DNA of 10,900 nt, taken from positions 1-10,900 of the forward strand of contig JAGRLX010000123.1 of the NCBI GenBank assembly GCA_020441605.1, written 5' to 3'. Position 1 is the stretch's first letter; every line of letters starts with the position of its first letter. Source of the stretch: Alphaproteobacteria bacterium. Lineage in GTDB: Bacteria > Pseudomonadota > Alphaproteobacteria > Rhizobiales > Aestuariivirgaceae. This document shows, piece after piece, positions 1-6,080 of this stretch. A program made the position numbers and the translations under genes. The notes below the pieces were generated by a model. That model saw only the letters and a list, made by a program, of their open reading frames with translations, did not search any database and was not told the origin of the DNA.

Positions 1-732
1 GCTGGCGGCACCGAGAGCCAGGACTGGGCCTCGATGCTGATGCGCATGTACCTGCGCTATGCCAACAAGGCCGGCTACAAGACCGAAGTCCTCGACGAGC
101 ACCCCGGCGAAGAGGCGGGCATCAAGTCCTGCACCATCGAGATCAAGGGCCACAATGCCTATGGAAAGCTGAAAACCGAGTCGGGCGTGCATCGGCTGGT
201 GCGCATTTCACCGTATGACTCGAATGCCCGCCGGCACACGTCCTTTGCCTCGGTCTGGGTCTATCCGGTGATCGACGACAGCATCGAGATCGAAGTGGCC
301 GACAGCGATCTGAAAGTCGACACCTACCGGGCCAGTGGTGCCGGAGGCCAGCATGTCAACACCACCGATTCGGCGGTGCGCATCACCCACATTCCGACGG
401 GTATCATCGTCGCCTGCCAGGCCGAACGCTCCCAACACAAGAATCGCGCCACCGCGATGAACATGCTGAAAGCGCGACTCTATGAGATGGAGTTGCAGAA
501 GCAGCAGGAGAAGATCGACGCCGCCAATGCCACCAAGACCGACATCGGCTGGGGGCATCAGATCCGCTCCTATGTCCTGCAACCCTATCAGCTGGTGAAG
601 GACCTGCGCACCGGCCATACATCGACCAGCCCCAGTGACGTTCTGGACGGCGAAGTCGAGGACTTCATCCAAGCGTCGCTCGCCCACAAGATCAAGGGCG
701 GCGGCCCCCAGATCGTCGACGATATCGACTGA
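1..732 (+). CDS. prfB: Peptide chain release factor 2 (RF2), 5' end outside the window
   Basis: RF2 recognises UGA and UAA stop codons in the ribosomal A site and triggers hydrolysis of the peptidyl-tRNA ester. The frame is open from base 1 to the TGA at 730-732, giving 243 residues; the N-terminal domain is missing. The first visible residues ([12 protein letters not shown]) match the conserved segment at the start of the RF2 core. The catalytic loop GAGGQHVN carries GGQ at window codons 115-117. The stop-codon-reading tripeptide lies 45 residues upstream, as in E. coli RF2, but reads SPY (codons 70-72) instead of SPF. RF1 would have a PxT tripeptide, so this is RF2. The conserved [17 protein letters not shown] and KDLRTG blocks follow. 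Whether the gene has the autoregulatory frameshift known from some bacteria cannot be seen, because that site lies upstream. Identity is near certain. Confidence 0.97.
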   Translation, partial: AGGTESQDWASMLMRMYLRYANKAGYKTEVLDEHPGEEAGIKSCTIEIKGHNAYGKLKTESGVHRLVRISPYDSNARRHTSFASVWVYPVIDDSIEIEVADSDLKVDTYRASGAGGQHVNTTDSAVRITHIPTGIIVACQAERSQHKNRATAMNMLKARLYEMELQKQQEKIDAANATKTDIGWGHQIRSYVLQPYQLVKDLRTGHTSTSPSDVLDGEVEDFIQASLAHKIKGGGPQIVDDID

Positions 733-761
733 TCATCCGGCTGCCTTGCGGCCGGTGATCA
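730..761 (+). terminator. Stem-loop starting at the prfB stop codon, possible terminator
   Basis: TGATCA at 730-735 pairs with TGATCA at 756-761, and CCGGC at 737-741 pairs with GCCGG at 751-755, with T736 bulged. T742-G750 (wobble), G743-C749 and C744-G748 can extend the stem to a 3-base loop. The left arm includes the TGA stop. No T-run follows (next bases TTGCCTCG), so this is not a classical intrinsic terminator. A second small hairpin, GGCC-TTCC-GGCC at 776-787, is followed by TTT. One or both may end or stabilise the prfB transcript. Confidence 0.45.
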
Positions 762-913
762 TTGCCTCGAACGGCGGCCTTCCGGCCTTTGACCCAGCCT
801 GCCAGGTTCTCATCAGCTGTCCGTCGACGACGGCTTGTGGCACGGCGCCTCCTTCCACACGGGGTGGCAAGCCGTTAGCATGAGCGGCGGTGAATGAAAC
901 GGGACGGCTAATC

Positions 914-1918
914 ATGTTGAACCTTGATCCACGGCTCTATGTCGATCCCGCGGTCCTGCCGCAGGAACGGAACCATATCTTCGCGCGAACCTGGCAGCTC
1001 TTGGGTCCGGTTTCGCAACTATCAGGACGCGGCGACTATGTGTCGGCCGATATCGCCGGCCTCAAGGTCTTCGTCATCCGCGCGCGGGACGGCGCCCTGC
1101 GCGGCTTCCGCAATGTCTGTCGGCACAGGGGGGCGCAGTTGCTGCCCGAAAGAACCGGGCGCTGTTCCACTATCCGCTGTCCCTATCACCAATGGGTGTT
1201 CGGCGACGAGGGGCAGCTCATCAATGCGCCATGGTTTGGTGACGATCCCGACTTCAGCAAGGCGGACTGGCCGCTGGAAACGATACAGGTCGCGGAATGG
1301 CGCGGGCTGCTCTTCGTCGCCATTGCGCCCGAGGAAGATCTGGTCAGTCAACTCGGTGATCTCGTCGGCGAGTTGGCGGATGAGCCCATCGAAACCTACC
1401 AGCCCGTCGGCAGCGAGCGTGTCAACTTCGATGCCAACTGGAAGATCTACACCGACAATTTCGTCGAGGGCTATCACATCCCGGGCACCCATCCGAGTTT
1501 CTTTGCCGCGATAGAGTTCGAGGAGTTCAAGACCACCGCGCACCAGGGATTCGTCCGCATGACGGCGCCACCACGCGACGGCCTGTTCTACCGCGGGAAA
1601 TGGTTGTGGATGTGGCCCAACTGGACCTTGTCGCTGTTCAATGGCGGCATGAACACCTCGCGCATCAATCCGCTGGGGACCGATCGGACCGAACAGATCT
1701 ATCATTTCTATTTCGCCGACACGTCGCCAGCCACGGAGACCAGGCGCCAGGCGACGATCGCCGGCAATCTGGCGGTTGTGCGCGAGGACTATGAGGTTTG
1801 CGTGAGGACCCACCAGAATTACGCATCGGGCGCCTATGGCGCAGGGCCGCTGTCGCCGCGCCACGAGCAGGGCGTGCACTATTTCCAGCAGCGGGTCAGG
1901 GAAAGCCTGGAGGGCTAA
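914..1918 (+). CDS. Rieske [2Fe-2S] non-haem iron oxygenase, alpha subunit
   Basis: Aromatic-ring-hydroxylating dioxygenase alpha-subunit type protein, 334 residues from ATG 914. The N-terminal Rieske domain has C69-x-H71 and C89-x2-H92 (CRH ... CPYH), which bind the 2Fe-2S cluster. The C-terminal SRPBCC-type catalytic domain has NWKIYTDNFVEGYHIPGTHP, giving the 2-His part of the iron triad (H188, H193), with D292 in REDYE as the likely carboxylate ligand. E185 sits where ring dioxygenases have the bridging Asp; Glu here is reported for carnitine/choline-type enzymes such as CntA, so a quaternary amine or similar substrate is possible but unproven. I chose ATG 914 because GGGACGG lies 6-12 bases upstream. 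An in-frame GTG at 890 would add 8 residues. There is no reductase, ferredoxin or beta-subunit gene nearby. The stop overlaps the stop of the convergent acetyltransferase. Confidence 0.9.
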   Translation: MLNLDPRLYVDPAVLPQERNHIFARTWQLLGPVSQLSGRGDYVSADIAGLKVFVIRARDGALRGFRNVCRHRGAQLLPERTGRCSTIRCPYHQWVFGDEGQLINAPWFGDDPDFSKADWPLETIQVAEWRGLLFVAIAPEEDLVSQLGDLVGELADEPIETYQPVGSERVNFDANWKIYTDNFVEGYHIPGTHPSFFAAIEFEEFKTTAHQGFVRMTAPPRDGLFYRGKWLWMWPNWTLSLFNGGMNTSRINPLGTDRTEQIYHFYFADTSPATETRRQATIAGNLAVVREDYEVCVRTHQNYASGAYGAGPLSPRHEQGVHYFQQRVRESLEG

Positions 1919-2430
1919 AGCGTCTTGTAGAAGATCGAGGTGTCGTCCATCCGGCCAGAGGGCGACATGGCATAGCCGGGAATGCGGCCCACGAACTGGT
2001 AGCCGAGGCTGCGATAGAACAAATCCGCCGGACTGTCGGATACCGTGTCGAACGTGAGCAGGGTCAGGCCCCGGTGGCGTGCTTCGCATTCGAGCGCCGA
2101 GAGCAGCAACCGGCCAACGCCCCTCCGGCGGAAGGCGCTGTGGACCAGCATCTTGGAAATATCTCCCCGGTGAGGCTGATTCGGCGCCCAAGCCATGTCA
2201 AGCGTGACCGTGCCGGCGATCACGCCGGCCTCGCAGGCAACGAAGACCAGCTTGCGGCCGGTCTCCACTGCAGGGAGTTGATCGCGCCAGTAGACTTTGG
2301 CGTCGGCTGCCGTGAAGGGCAACATGAAACTGACGCCGGCGCCGGTATTCACCGCGTCTGCCAGAATCTCACCCAACCTGCCTGTCGCTTGCCCAAAACC
2401 TTGCGGCGTGAGCAGCGCGACGTCGATCAC
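1915..2430 (-). CDS. GNAT family N-acetyltransferase
   Basis: A 171-residue protein of the Gcn5-related acetyltransferase fold, which transfers an acetyl group from acetyl-CoA to an amine of an unknown substrate. The acetyl-CoA pyrophosphate loop is R101-R-R-G104-V-G106 (R-x-x-G-x-G), preceded by the beta-4 strand [10 protein letters not shown] and followed by a helix. The C-terminal part has LFYRSLGY and a DDTSIFYK end typical of single-domain GNATs. The start is GTG at 2428-2430, forming a GTGA overlap with the gpmA stop, so translation is probably coupled to gpmA. It is the last gene of the dapB-gpmA-GNAT unit. Its TAG stop (1915-1917 read on the minus strand) overlaps the Rieske TAA. Specific substrate unknown. 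Confidence 0.88.
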   Translation of the reverse strand: MIDVALLTPQGFGQATGRLGEILADAVNTGAGVSFMLPFTAADAKVYWRDQLPAVETGRKLVFVACEAGVIAGTVTLDMAWAPNQPHRGDISKMLVHSAFRRRGVGRLLLSALECEARHRGLTLLTFDTVSDSPADLFYRSLGYQFVGRIPGYAMSPSGRMDDTSIFYKTL

Positions 2431-3044
2431 GCCAGCGTCTCGACCGAAAGCGGCCGCGAGTCCGGGCCGAGGTGATAGACCACGGGGACGCCGGTATCGA
2501 GCTCACGCTTGAGGATCTGTTCCGGTGTCAGGCCCTCGATTGCCATGATCAGCGCACGGAGCGAATTACCATGGGCTGCCACCAGCACCCGCTTGCCTGA
2601 CAGCACATCGGGCTGGATGAGTTTCATGTAGTAAGGCAGGGCCCGCGCCAGCGTGTCCTTGAGACTCTCGCCGCCGGGTGGCGCCACGTCGTAGGACCGG
2701 CGCCAGATATGAACCTGCTCGTCGCCCCATTTCCGGCGGGCATCGTCTTTGTTAAGGCCGGTGAGATCGCCATAATCGCGCTCGTTGAGCGCCTGATCGC
2801 GGATGGTTTCCAACCCGGCCTGACCAAGCTCATCGAGGATCAGCTTCAGTGTGTGCTGTGCCCGGGTGAGGGCGCTGGTATAGGCGATGTCGAAGGTGAA
2901 GCCCTTGGCCTTCAGCTTCTGTCCGGCGGCTCGGGCTTCCGAAACGCCCTTCTCGGTAAGGCCCACATCCTTCCAGCCGGTAAAGAGATTCTTGAGGTTC
3001 CACTCGCTCTGTCCGTGGCGGACGAGCACCAGCAATCGTTCCAT
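2427..3044 (-). CDS. gpmA: 2,3-bisphosphoglycerate-dependent phosphoglycerate mutase
   Basis: Interconverts 3- and 2-phosphoglycerate in glycolysis and gluconeogenesis through a phosphohistidine intermediate. 205 residues, histidine phosphatase superfamily. Visible active-site parts: [10 protein letters not shown] with R9 and the phosphorylated H10, the NERDYG block with E88, R115-R116 in WRRSYD, PPGGESL, and the second histidine H158 in AAHGNS. It is the short form of about 205-210 residues usual in alphaproteobacteria, lacking segments present in the roughly 250-residue E. coli enzyme. Start ATG at 3042-3044 is preceded by GGAG in the end of dapB, 5 bases away. A GTG at 3048-3050 would add two residues but leaves no room for the GGAG. 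It lies 2 bases after dapB and overlaps the acetyltransferase start, so the three genes are one transcript by arrangement. Confidence 0.95.
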   Translation of the reverse strand: MERLLVLVRHGQSEWNLKNLFTGWKDVGLTEKGVSEARAAGQKLKAKGFTFDIAYTSALTRAQHTLKLILDELGQAGLETIRDQALNERDYGDLTGLNKDDARRKWGDEQVHIWRRSYDVAPPGGESLKDTLARALPYYMKLIQPDVLSGKRVLVAAHGNSLRALIMAIEGLTPEQILKRELDTGVPVVYHLGPDSRPLSVETLA

Positions 3045-3046
3045 GT

Positions 3047-3847
3047 TCACTCCAGTCCCAATACGTCGGCCATGGTGTAGAAGCCCGGCTTCCTGTCCAT
3101 GGCCCAAAGCGCCGCCCTGACCGCGCCACGGGCAAAGATGTCTCGGCTTTCGGCCTTGTGGGTCAGTTCGATGCGCTCGGCAGGTCCAGCGAACATGACC
3201 GTGTGCTCACCAACCACGGAGCCGCCACGCAGCGTGGCAAAACCGATATCCCCGGTCGGACGGGGGCCGGTGTGGCCGTCGCGGCTGCGCACCGAGCGTC
3301 CGGCCAAGTCGATGCCGCGTCCTCCGGCGGCAGCCTGGCCGAGCAGCAGGGCCGTGCCGGATGGCGCATCGATCTTGTGGCGATGATGCATTTCCAGGAC
3401 CTCGATGTCGAAATCCTCGCCCAGAGCCGCAGCGACCTTGCGCACCATCGAAGCAAGAAGATTGACGCCGAGACTCATATTGCCCGACTTCACGATGCGA
3501 GCATGCCGGGCCGCCGCCGCGATGGCCGCTTCGCCGGCAGCATCGATGCCGGTGGTGCCAATGACATGAACGATCCTCGCCTGGGCCGAGAGTTCGACCA
3601 TGGAAAGCGTGGCAACTGGTACCGTGAAGTCGATCAGCCCGTCGACATGGGTGAACACGCCGAGCGCGTCATCGGTTACGGGCACGCCAATGCCGCCGAT
3701 TCCCGCGAGCTCTCCCATGTCAGCGCCGACATGGGGAGAGTCTTTCGGCTCGATGCCAGCGGCAACCATCGCACCTGGTGTTTCATGAATGATACGTGTT
3801 AGCACCCGCCCCATACGGCCGGCCGCACCTGCGATGGCTAGCTTCAT
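3047..3847 (-). CDS. dapB: 4-hydroxy-tetrahydrodipicolinate reductase
   Basis: Reduces 4-hydroxy-tetrahydrodipicolinate with NAD(P)H in the diaminopimelate/lysine pathway, a cytoplasmic step that feeds peptidoglycan. 266 residues, close to the usual size. The N-terminal Rossmann motif is GAAGRMGR (residues 7-14). GTTGID (98-102 region) and [10 protein letters not shown] follow. The catalytic signature [13 protein letters not shown] gives H154 and K158, equivalent to E. coli H159 and K163. The C-terminal part returns to the nucleotide-binding domain. Start ATG at 3845-3847 has AAAGGA about 7 bases upstream; the open frame extends to 3907, but that part resembles nothing conserved. First gene of the operon with gpmA and a GNAT gene. 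Identity is near certain. Confidence 0.97.
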   Translation of the reverse strand: MKLAIAGAAGRMGRVLTRIIHETPGAMVAAGIEPKDSPHVGADMGELAGIGGIGVPVTDDALGVFTHVDGLIDFTVPVATLSMVELSAQARIVHVIGTTGIDAAGEAAIAAAARHARIVKSGNMSLGVNLLASMVRKVAAALGEDFDIEVLEMHHRHKIDAPSGTALLLGQAAAGGRGIDLAGRSVRSRDGHTGPRPTGDIGFATLRGGSVVGEHTVMFAGPAERIELTHKAESRDIFARGAVRAALWAMDRKPGFYTMADVLGLE

Positions 3848-3872
3848 CTGCGTTTCCTTTACATTGCGCCGG

Positions 3873-3901
3873 TCATAGCAACGGGACGGGCCGATGAAAA
3901 G
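3873..3901 (-). promoter_or_regulatory. Candidate promoter of the dapB-gpmA-GNAT operon
   Basis: Read on the minus strand: CTTTTC (3901-3896), a 17-base spacer, then CTATGA (3878-3873). Each hexamer matches 4 of 6 positions of the alphaproteobacterial housekeeping pattern CTTGAC-N17-CTATAT. Transcription would begin near 3866, giving a leader of about 20 bases that contains the AAAGGA ribosome binding site of dapB. Motif match by eye only. Confidence 0.4.
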
Positions 3902-3942
3902 CGCCATGATCCGGCCATGTTTGCTGCGGACCTTTCGAAACC

Positions 3943-4698
3943 ATGAGAAGGGCCCTTATCTGGTCGTGGCGGATCGTGCTGTTTGCCATCCTCCTGCCGA
4001 TCCTCGTCGGTGGTGTGAGGGCCTACAGCCGTGGCTGGCCCGACAGCTGGCGCGGAGCCGACTGGTCCTCGTCCGGGTTGTTGCCGGCGGCAGCGCAAGT
4101 GTCCGAGGCCAAGGTCATCATCCTGGCGGCACGTACCGGGCGGTGGAAATCGATTTTCGCAGAACACACGTCGATCGTCCTCAAGGCGAAGGGTGCGAGC
4201 GACTGGACCCGCTACGACGTTGTGGGCTGGGGACAGCCCGTGCGGCGCAACGCCTACGCGGCGGATGCCTTTTGGTATGGCAACAAACCCTATGTGGTGG
4301 CCGAAGTCACGGGCTCTGCAGCCGAACGCATGATACCCCTCGTGGAACGGTCGATCGCGGCCTATCCCCACCGTGAACGTGGAACTTACACCGTGTGGCC
4401 GGGACCGAACTCCAATACTTTCGTGGCCTGGGTCGCGCGCAACACCGAGGGCCTCGACGTGGAACTTCCGCCAGTGGCCGTCGGCAAGGACTACCTCGGC
4501 AGCGGCGTGAGGCTGTCGCAGGCTGCCAGTGGCACGGGCCTCGTTGTTTCAGCATGGGGACTGGTCGGATTGACTGCGGCACTTCGCGAGGGCGTGGAGA
4601 TCAATTTGTTGGGAGCGACGATCGGCATCGACCCCGATGATCTGGCCGTCAAGCTGCCCTCCCTCGGCAAGCTGAGCCTCCTGGACATCGCGTCCTGA
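3943..4698 (+). CDS. DUF3750 family protein, membrane-anchored, function unknown
   Basis: 251 residues. An N-terminal hydrophobic segment at about residues 9-26 ([15 protein letters not shown] core), after a basic start, suggests a membrane anchor or uncleaved signal with the rest in the periplasm. The body matches what I recall of DUF3750: EHTSIVLK (74-81), TRYDVVGWG (89-97), FWYGNKP (110-116), the hallmark [13 protein letters not shown] (151-163), then [11 protein letters not shown] (176-185). The end is Gly- and Leu-rich. No cysteine is seen. H75 and the NSNTF block resemble the positions of catalytic His and Cys in permuted papain-like folds, with Ser in place of Cys; this is speculation. 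The start ATG has no strong Shine-Dalgarno and overlaps by ATGA the end of a 9-codon frame starting at 3917. Divergent from dapB, convergent with the DUF1330 gene. Confidence 0.78.
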   Translation: MRRALIWSWRIVLFAILLPILVGGVRAYSRGWPDSWRGADWSSSGLLPAAAQVSEAKVIILAARTGRWKSIFAEHTSIVLKAKGASDWTRYDVVGWGQPVRRNAYAADAFWYGNKPYVVAEVTGSAAERMIPLVERSIAAYPHRERGTYTVWPGPNSNTFVAWVARNTEGLDVELPPVAVGKDYLGSGVRLSQAASGTGLVVSAWGLVGLTAALREGVEINLLGATIGIDPDDLAVKLPSLGKLSLLDIAS

Positions 4699-4702
4699 TC
4701 CG

Positions 4703-4723
4703 CGCAGCGGGCACCCACCTGCG
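4703..4723 (+). terminator. Weak hairpin after the DUF3750 gene
   Basis: CGCAG (4703-4707) and CTGCG (4719-4723) can pair, with GG/CC inside, 4 bases after the DUF3750 stop. There is no T-run, so at most a weak or Rho-assisted end of transcription. Confidence 0.2.
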
Positions 4724-4728
4724 ATAGT

Positions 4729-4757
4729 CTTGACGCCTGTGGGGTATCCACCATCAT
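4729..4757 (+). promoter_or_regulatory. Candidate promoter between convergent DUF3750 and DUF1330 genes
   Basis: CTTGAC at 4729-4734 is an exact match to the alphaproteobacterial -35 consensus. After 17 bases comes CATCAT (4752-4757), 4 of 6 against TATAAT, with the important second A and last T in place. A transcript would start near 4764 and read antisense through the whole DUF1330 gene towards the potassium channel gene. There is no sense gene directly downstream on this strand, so either it makes an antisense or long-leader RNA or the match is chance. Confidence 0.35.
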
Positions 4758-4810
4758 GGATCTGGCGCAAACGTCCGCAGGCGAGCGGCTCCATCTGATC
4801 GTTCGTCGCG

Positions 4811-5098
4811 CTAGACTCCTTCGACGACCACGATCTCGACGAAGCCGGCGCCGTCCCGCTTGGCCTTGGCTGCCTGGTACTCCGGGGAATTGTAGCAATC
4901 CACTGCGGCCTGGAGGCTGGGGAACTCGATCACGACATTGCGTGGCCGGCCCTCGCCCTCGAGCTGGTGGAAGGCGCCGGCCCGGGCCAGGAAATTGGCG
5001 CCGAATTTCTTCAGGGCTTCGGGCGCGGCACTTGCATATTGTTTGTATTGTTCCGGATCGGTGACGGTGACCCGGGCGATCCAATAACCTTTTGGCAT
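4811..5098 (-). CDS. DUF1330 domain-containing protein
   Basis: A 95-residue protein of the DUF1330 family, small dimeric alpha/beta-barrel (ferredoxin-like) proteins without an established reaction. Conserved blocks are visible: MPKGYWIARVTVTDPEQY at the N-terminus, FGANFLARAG (32-41), LEGEGRPRNVVIEFPS (46-61) and YNSPEYQAAK (69-78). ATG at 5096-5098 is preceded by AAAGGAG with 7 bases spacing, a strong ribosome binding site. The frame stays open upstream to 5260, but the extra residues show no family similarity. It is divergent from the channel gene and convergent with the DUF3750 gene. Nothing links it to a pathway here. Confidence 0.92.
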   Translation of the reverse strand: MPKGYWIARVTVTDPEQYKQYASAAPEALKKFGANFLARAGAFHQLEGEGRPRNVVIEFPSLQAAVDCYNSPEYQAAKAKRDGAGFVEIVVVEGV

Positions 5099-5100
5099 GG

Positions 5101-5154
5101 CTTGCTCCTTTGATGACGGCCGAACTATAGACTGGAAGCAAGCCGGGTGGCGAG
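5101..5154. promoter_or_regulatory. Candidate bidirectional promoter sharing a palindromic -10
   Basis: CTATAG at 5125-5130 is self-complementary and 5 of 6 to CTATAT on both strands. On the minus strand CTCGCC (5154-5149) lies 18 bases upstream of it, which would start DUF1330 transcription near 5118 with a 20-base leader. On the plus strand CTTGCT (5101-5106) also lies 18 bases upstream, which would start channel transcription near 5137. The -35 elements are 4 of 6 matches. The minus-strand use, with its good spacing to a strong ribosome binding site, is the safer call. Confidence 0.4.
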
Positions 5155-5209
5155 GGACGAAGAACGAATCTGACCCGGACGCGAACAGACAAACCGAAAG
5201 ACGGCTGCG

Positions 5210-5968
5210 GTGAAAGAGACACTCAAGGAACTGTACGATGGCGACACGCCTGCGGCCCACCGCTTCCGCTACGGCTTGCTGGTGTTCGATGTCGTCACTA
5301 TCACCTTTCTGATCCTGTCATCCTTTCTGCATTCGCCCGGCACCGAATTTATTGATGCTGTCATAGGCCTGGTGCTGTTCGCCGACTTCTCGGCCCGCCT
5401 GTGGATCGCCCGCCGGCGCTTGCGGGCTTTGCTTCACCCCTTCGGGGTCGCCGACCTCATCGTGATCGTTTCGCTGCTGGCGCCGATCGTGGGCGAGGGA
5501 CTCGCCTTCCTGCGCGTCGCCCGCGTATTCCGCCTCTTGCGCTCGTATCAGCTTCTGAAGCGCTTGCGCCAGGATTTCGTCTGGTTTCGGCGCAACGAGC
5601 AGACGGTGCTCTCGGCCCTGAATCTCGGCATCTTCATCTTCTTGATGACGGCCATTGTCTATGAGACCCAGCATTATGGCAATCCGCAGATTTCCAATTA
5701 CGCCGACGCGCTCTACTTCACCGTGACGGCTCTGACGACGACCGGCTTCGGCGATATCGTCCTCCAGGGTACCTGGGGGCGGGTGATCGCCGTTATCATC
5801 ATGATTTTTGGCGTGTCGCTATTCCTTCGATTGGTGCAGGTGATGTTGCGGCCCCACAAGGTCGAATACAGGTGCCCGGACTGCGGTCTCAGGCGCCACG
5901 ATCACGATGCCATTCACTGCAAGGCTTGTGGGCGGCTACTGAACATCGAGGATGATGGCGCCGTCTAG
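5210..5968 (+). CDS. Voltage-gated-type K+ channel with C-terminal zinc ribbon
   Basis: 252-residue inner-membrane ion channel subunit, expected to form tetramers that pass potassium. Six hydrophobic segments are visible: about 22-40, 46-65, 79-95, 99-112 (S4-like), 133-151 and 190-212. The S4-like segment carries regularly spaced arginines (R102, R105, R108, R111, then K117, R118, R120), suggesting a voltage-sensor-derived domain. The pore loop has TALTTTGFGDI with filter TTGFG at 177-181, a variant of TVGYG. The tail has C222-x2-C225 and C237-x2-C240, a zinc-ribbon pattern, which is unusual for a channel. Start GTG 5210 lacks a clear Shine-Dalgarno; no other in-frame ATG precedes the first segment. 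No TrkA or cyclic-nucleotide domain is present. Divergent from DUF1330. Confidence 0.9.
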   Translation: MKETLKELYDGDTPAAHRFRYGLLVFDVVTITFLILSSFLHSPGTEFIDAVIGLVLFADFSARLWIARRRLRALLHPFGVADLIVIVSLLAPIVGEGLAFLRVARVFRLLRSYQLLKRLRQDFVWFRRNEQTVLSALNLGIFIFLMTAIVYETQHYGNPQISNYADALYFTVTALTTTGFGDIVLQGTWGRVIAVIIMIFGVSLFLRLVQVMLRPHKVEYRCPDCGLRRHDHDAIHCKACGRLLNIEDDGAV

Positions 5969-6080
5969 CACAGCGGACGAATTGGAGCAGCAGCTTGCCG
6001 ATGAAACGTTGCGCCGATCCATCGCAATGATCAGCTACTGGGCAATCAATGGATCACACCCCTCTAACGCAGGGGCCTGA
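5955..6080 (+). CDS. Possible small protein of 41 residues (uncertain)
   Basis: ATG 5955 opens a frame of 41 codons ending at TGA 6078-6080. The product, starting MAPSSTADELEQQLADETLR, has an acidic amphipathic-looking helix followed by a hydrophobic patch (SIAMISYWAI). The start lies inside the last codons of the channel gene in another frame, with GAGGA 3-7 bases upstream, which is a little close. Its end overlaps the last 17 bases of the convergent bactofilin gene. Third positions are moderately GC-rich (about 65% by hand count), which is not decisive. I recognise no family. It may be a coupled partner of the channel or a chance frame. Confidence 0.3.
   Translation: MAPSSTADELEQQLADETLRRSIAMISYWAINGSHPSNAGA
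6016..6055. repeat. 7-bp inverted repeat between convergent channel and bactofilin genes
   Basis: GATCCAT at 6016-6022 and ATGGATC at 6049-6055 are perfect inverted copies, with TGAT (6028-6031) and ATCA (6045-6048) extending the pairing after a 5-base bulge on one side. The structure lies 48 bases after the channel stop and 9 bases beyond the bactofilin stop, so it may end or protect both transcripts. No T-run is present on either strand. If the 41-codon ORF is real, the repeat lies inside it. Confidence 0.35.

Noticed and set aside
733..915. 60-codon minus-strand frame between prfB and the Rieske gene
   Set aside because: No ribosome binding site or recognisable sequence; it starts in the CATG that also holds the Rieske ATG and looks like a chance frame.
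1022..2191. Long minus-strand open frame of 389 codons opposite the Rieske gene
   Set aside because: It is antisense to a clear Rieske oxygenase and the acetyltransferase region, has no recognisable domain, and is expected by chance in GC-rich DNA.
3848..3907. 20-codon N-terminal extension of dapB
   Set aside because: The Rossmann strand begins directly at the internal ATG 3847, which has a good ribosome binding site; the candidate promoter lies within the extension.
4756..5064. Plus-strand frame of 102 codons opposite DUF1330
   Set aside because: Arginine/proline-rich shadow of a well-supported gene. The promoter candidate before it is kept as a possible non-coding transcript only.
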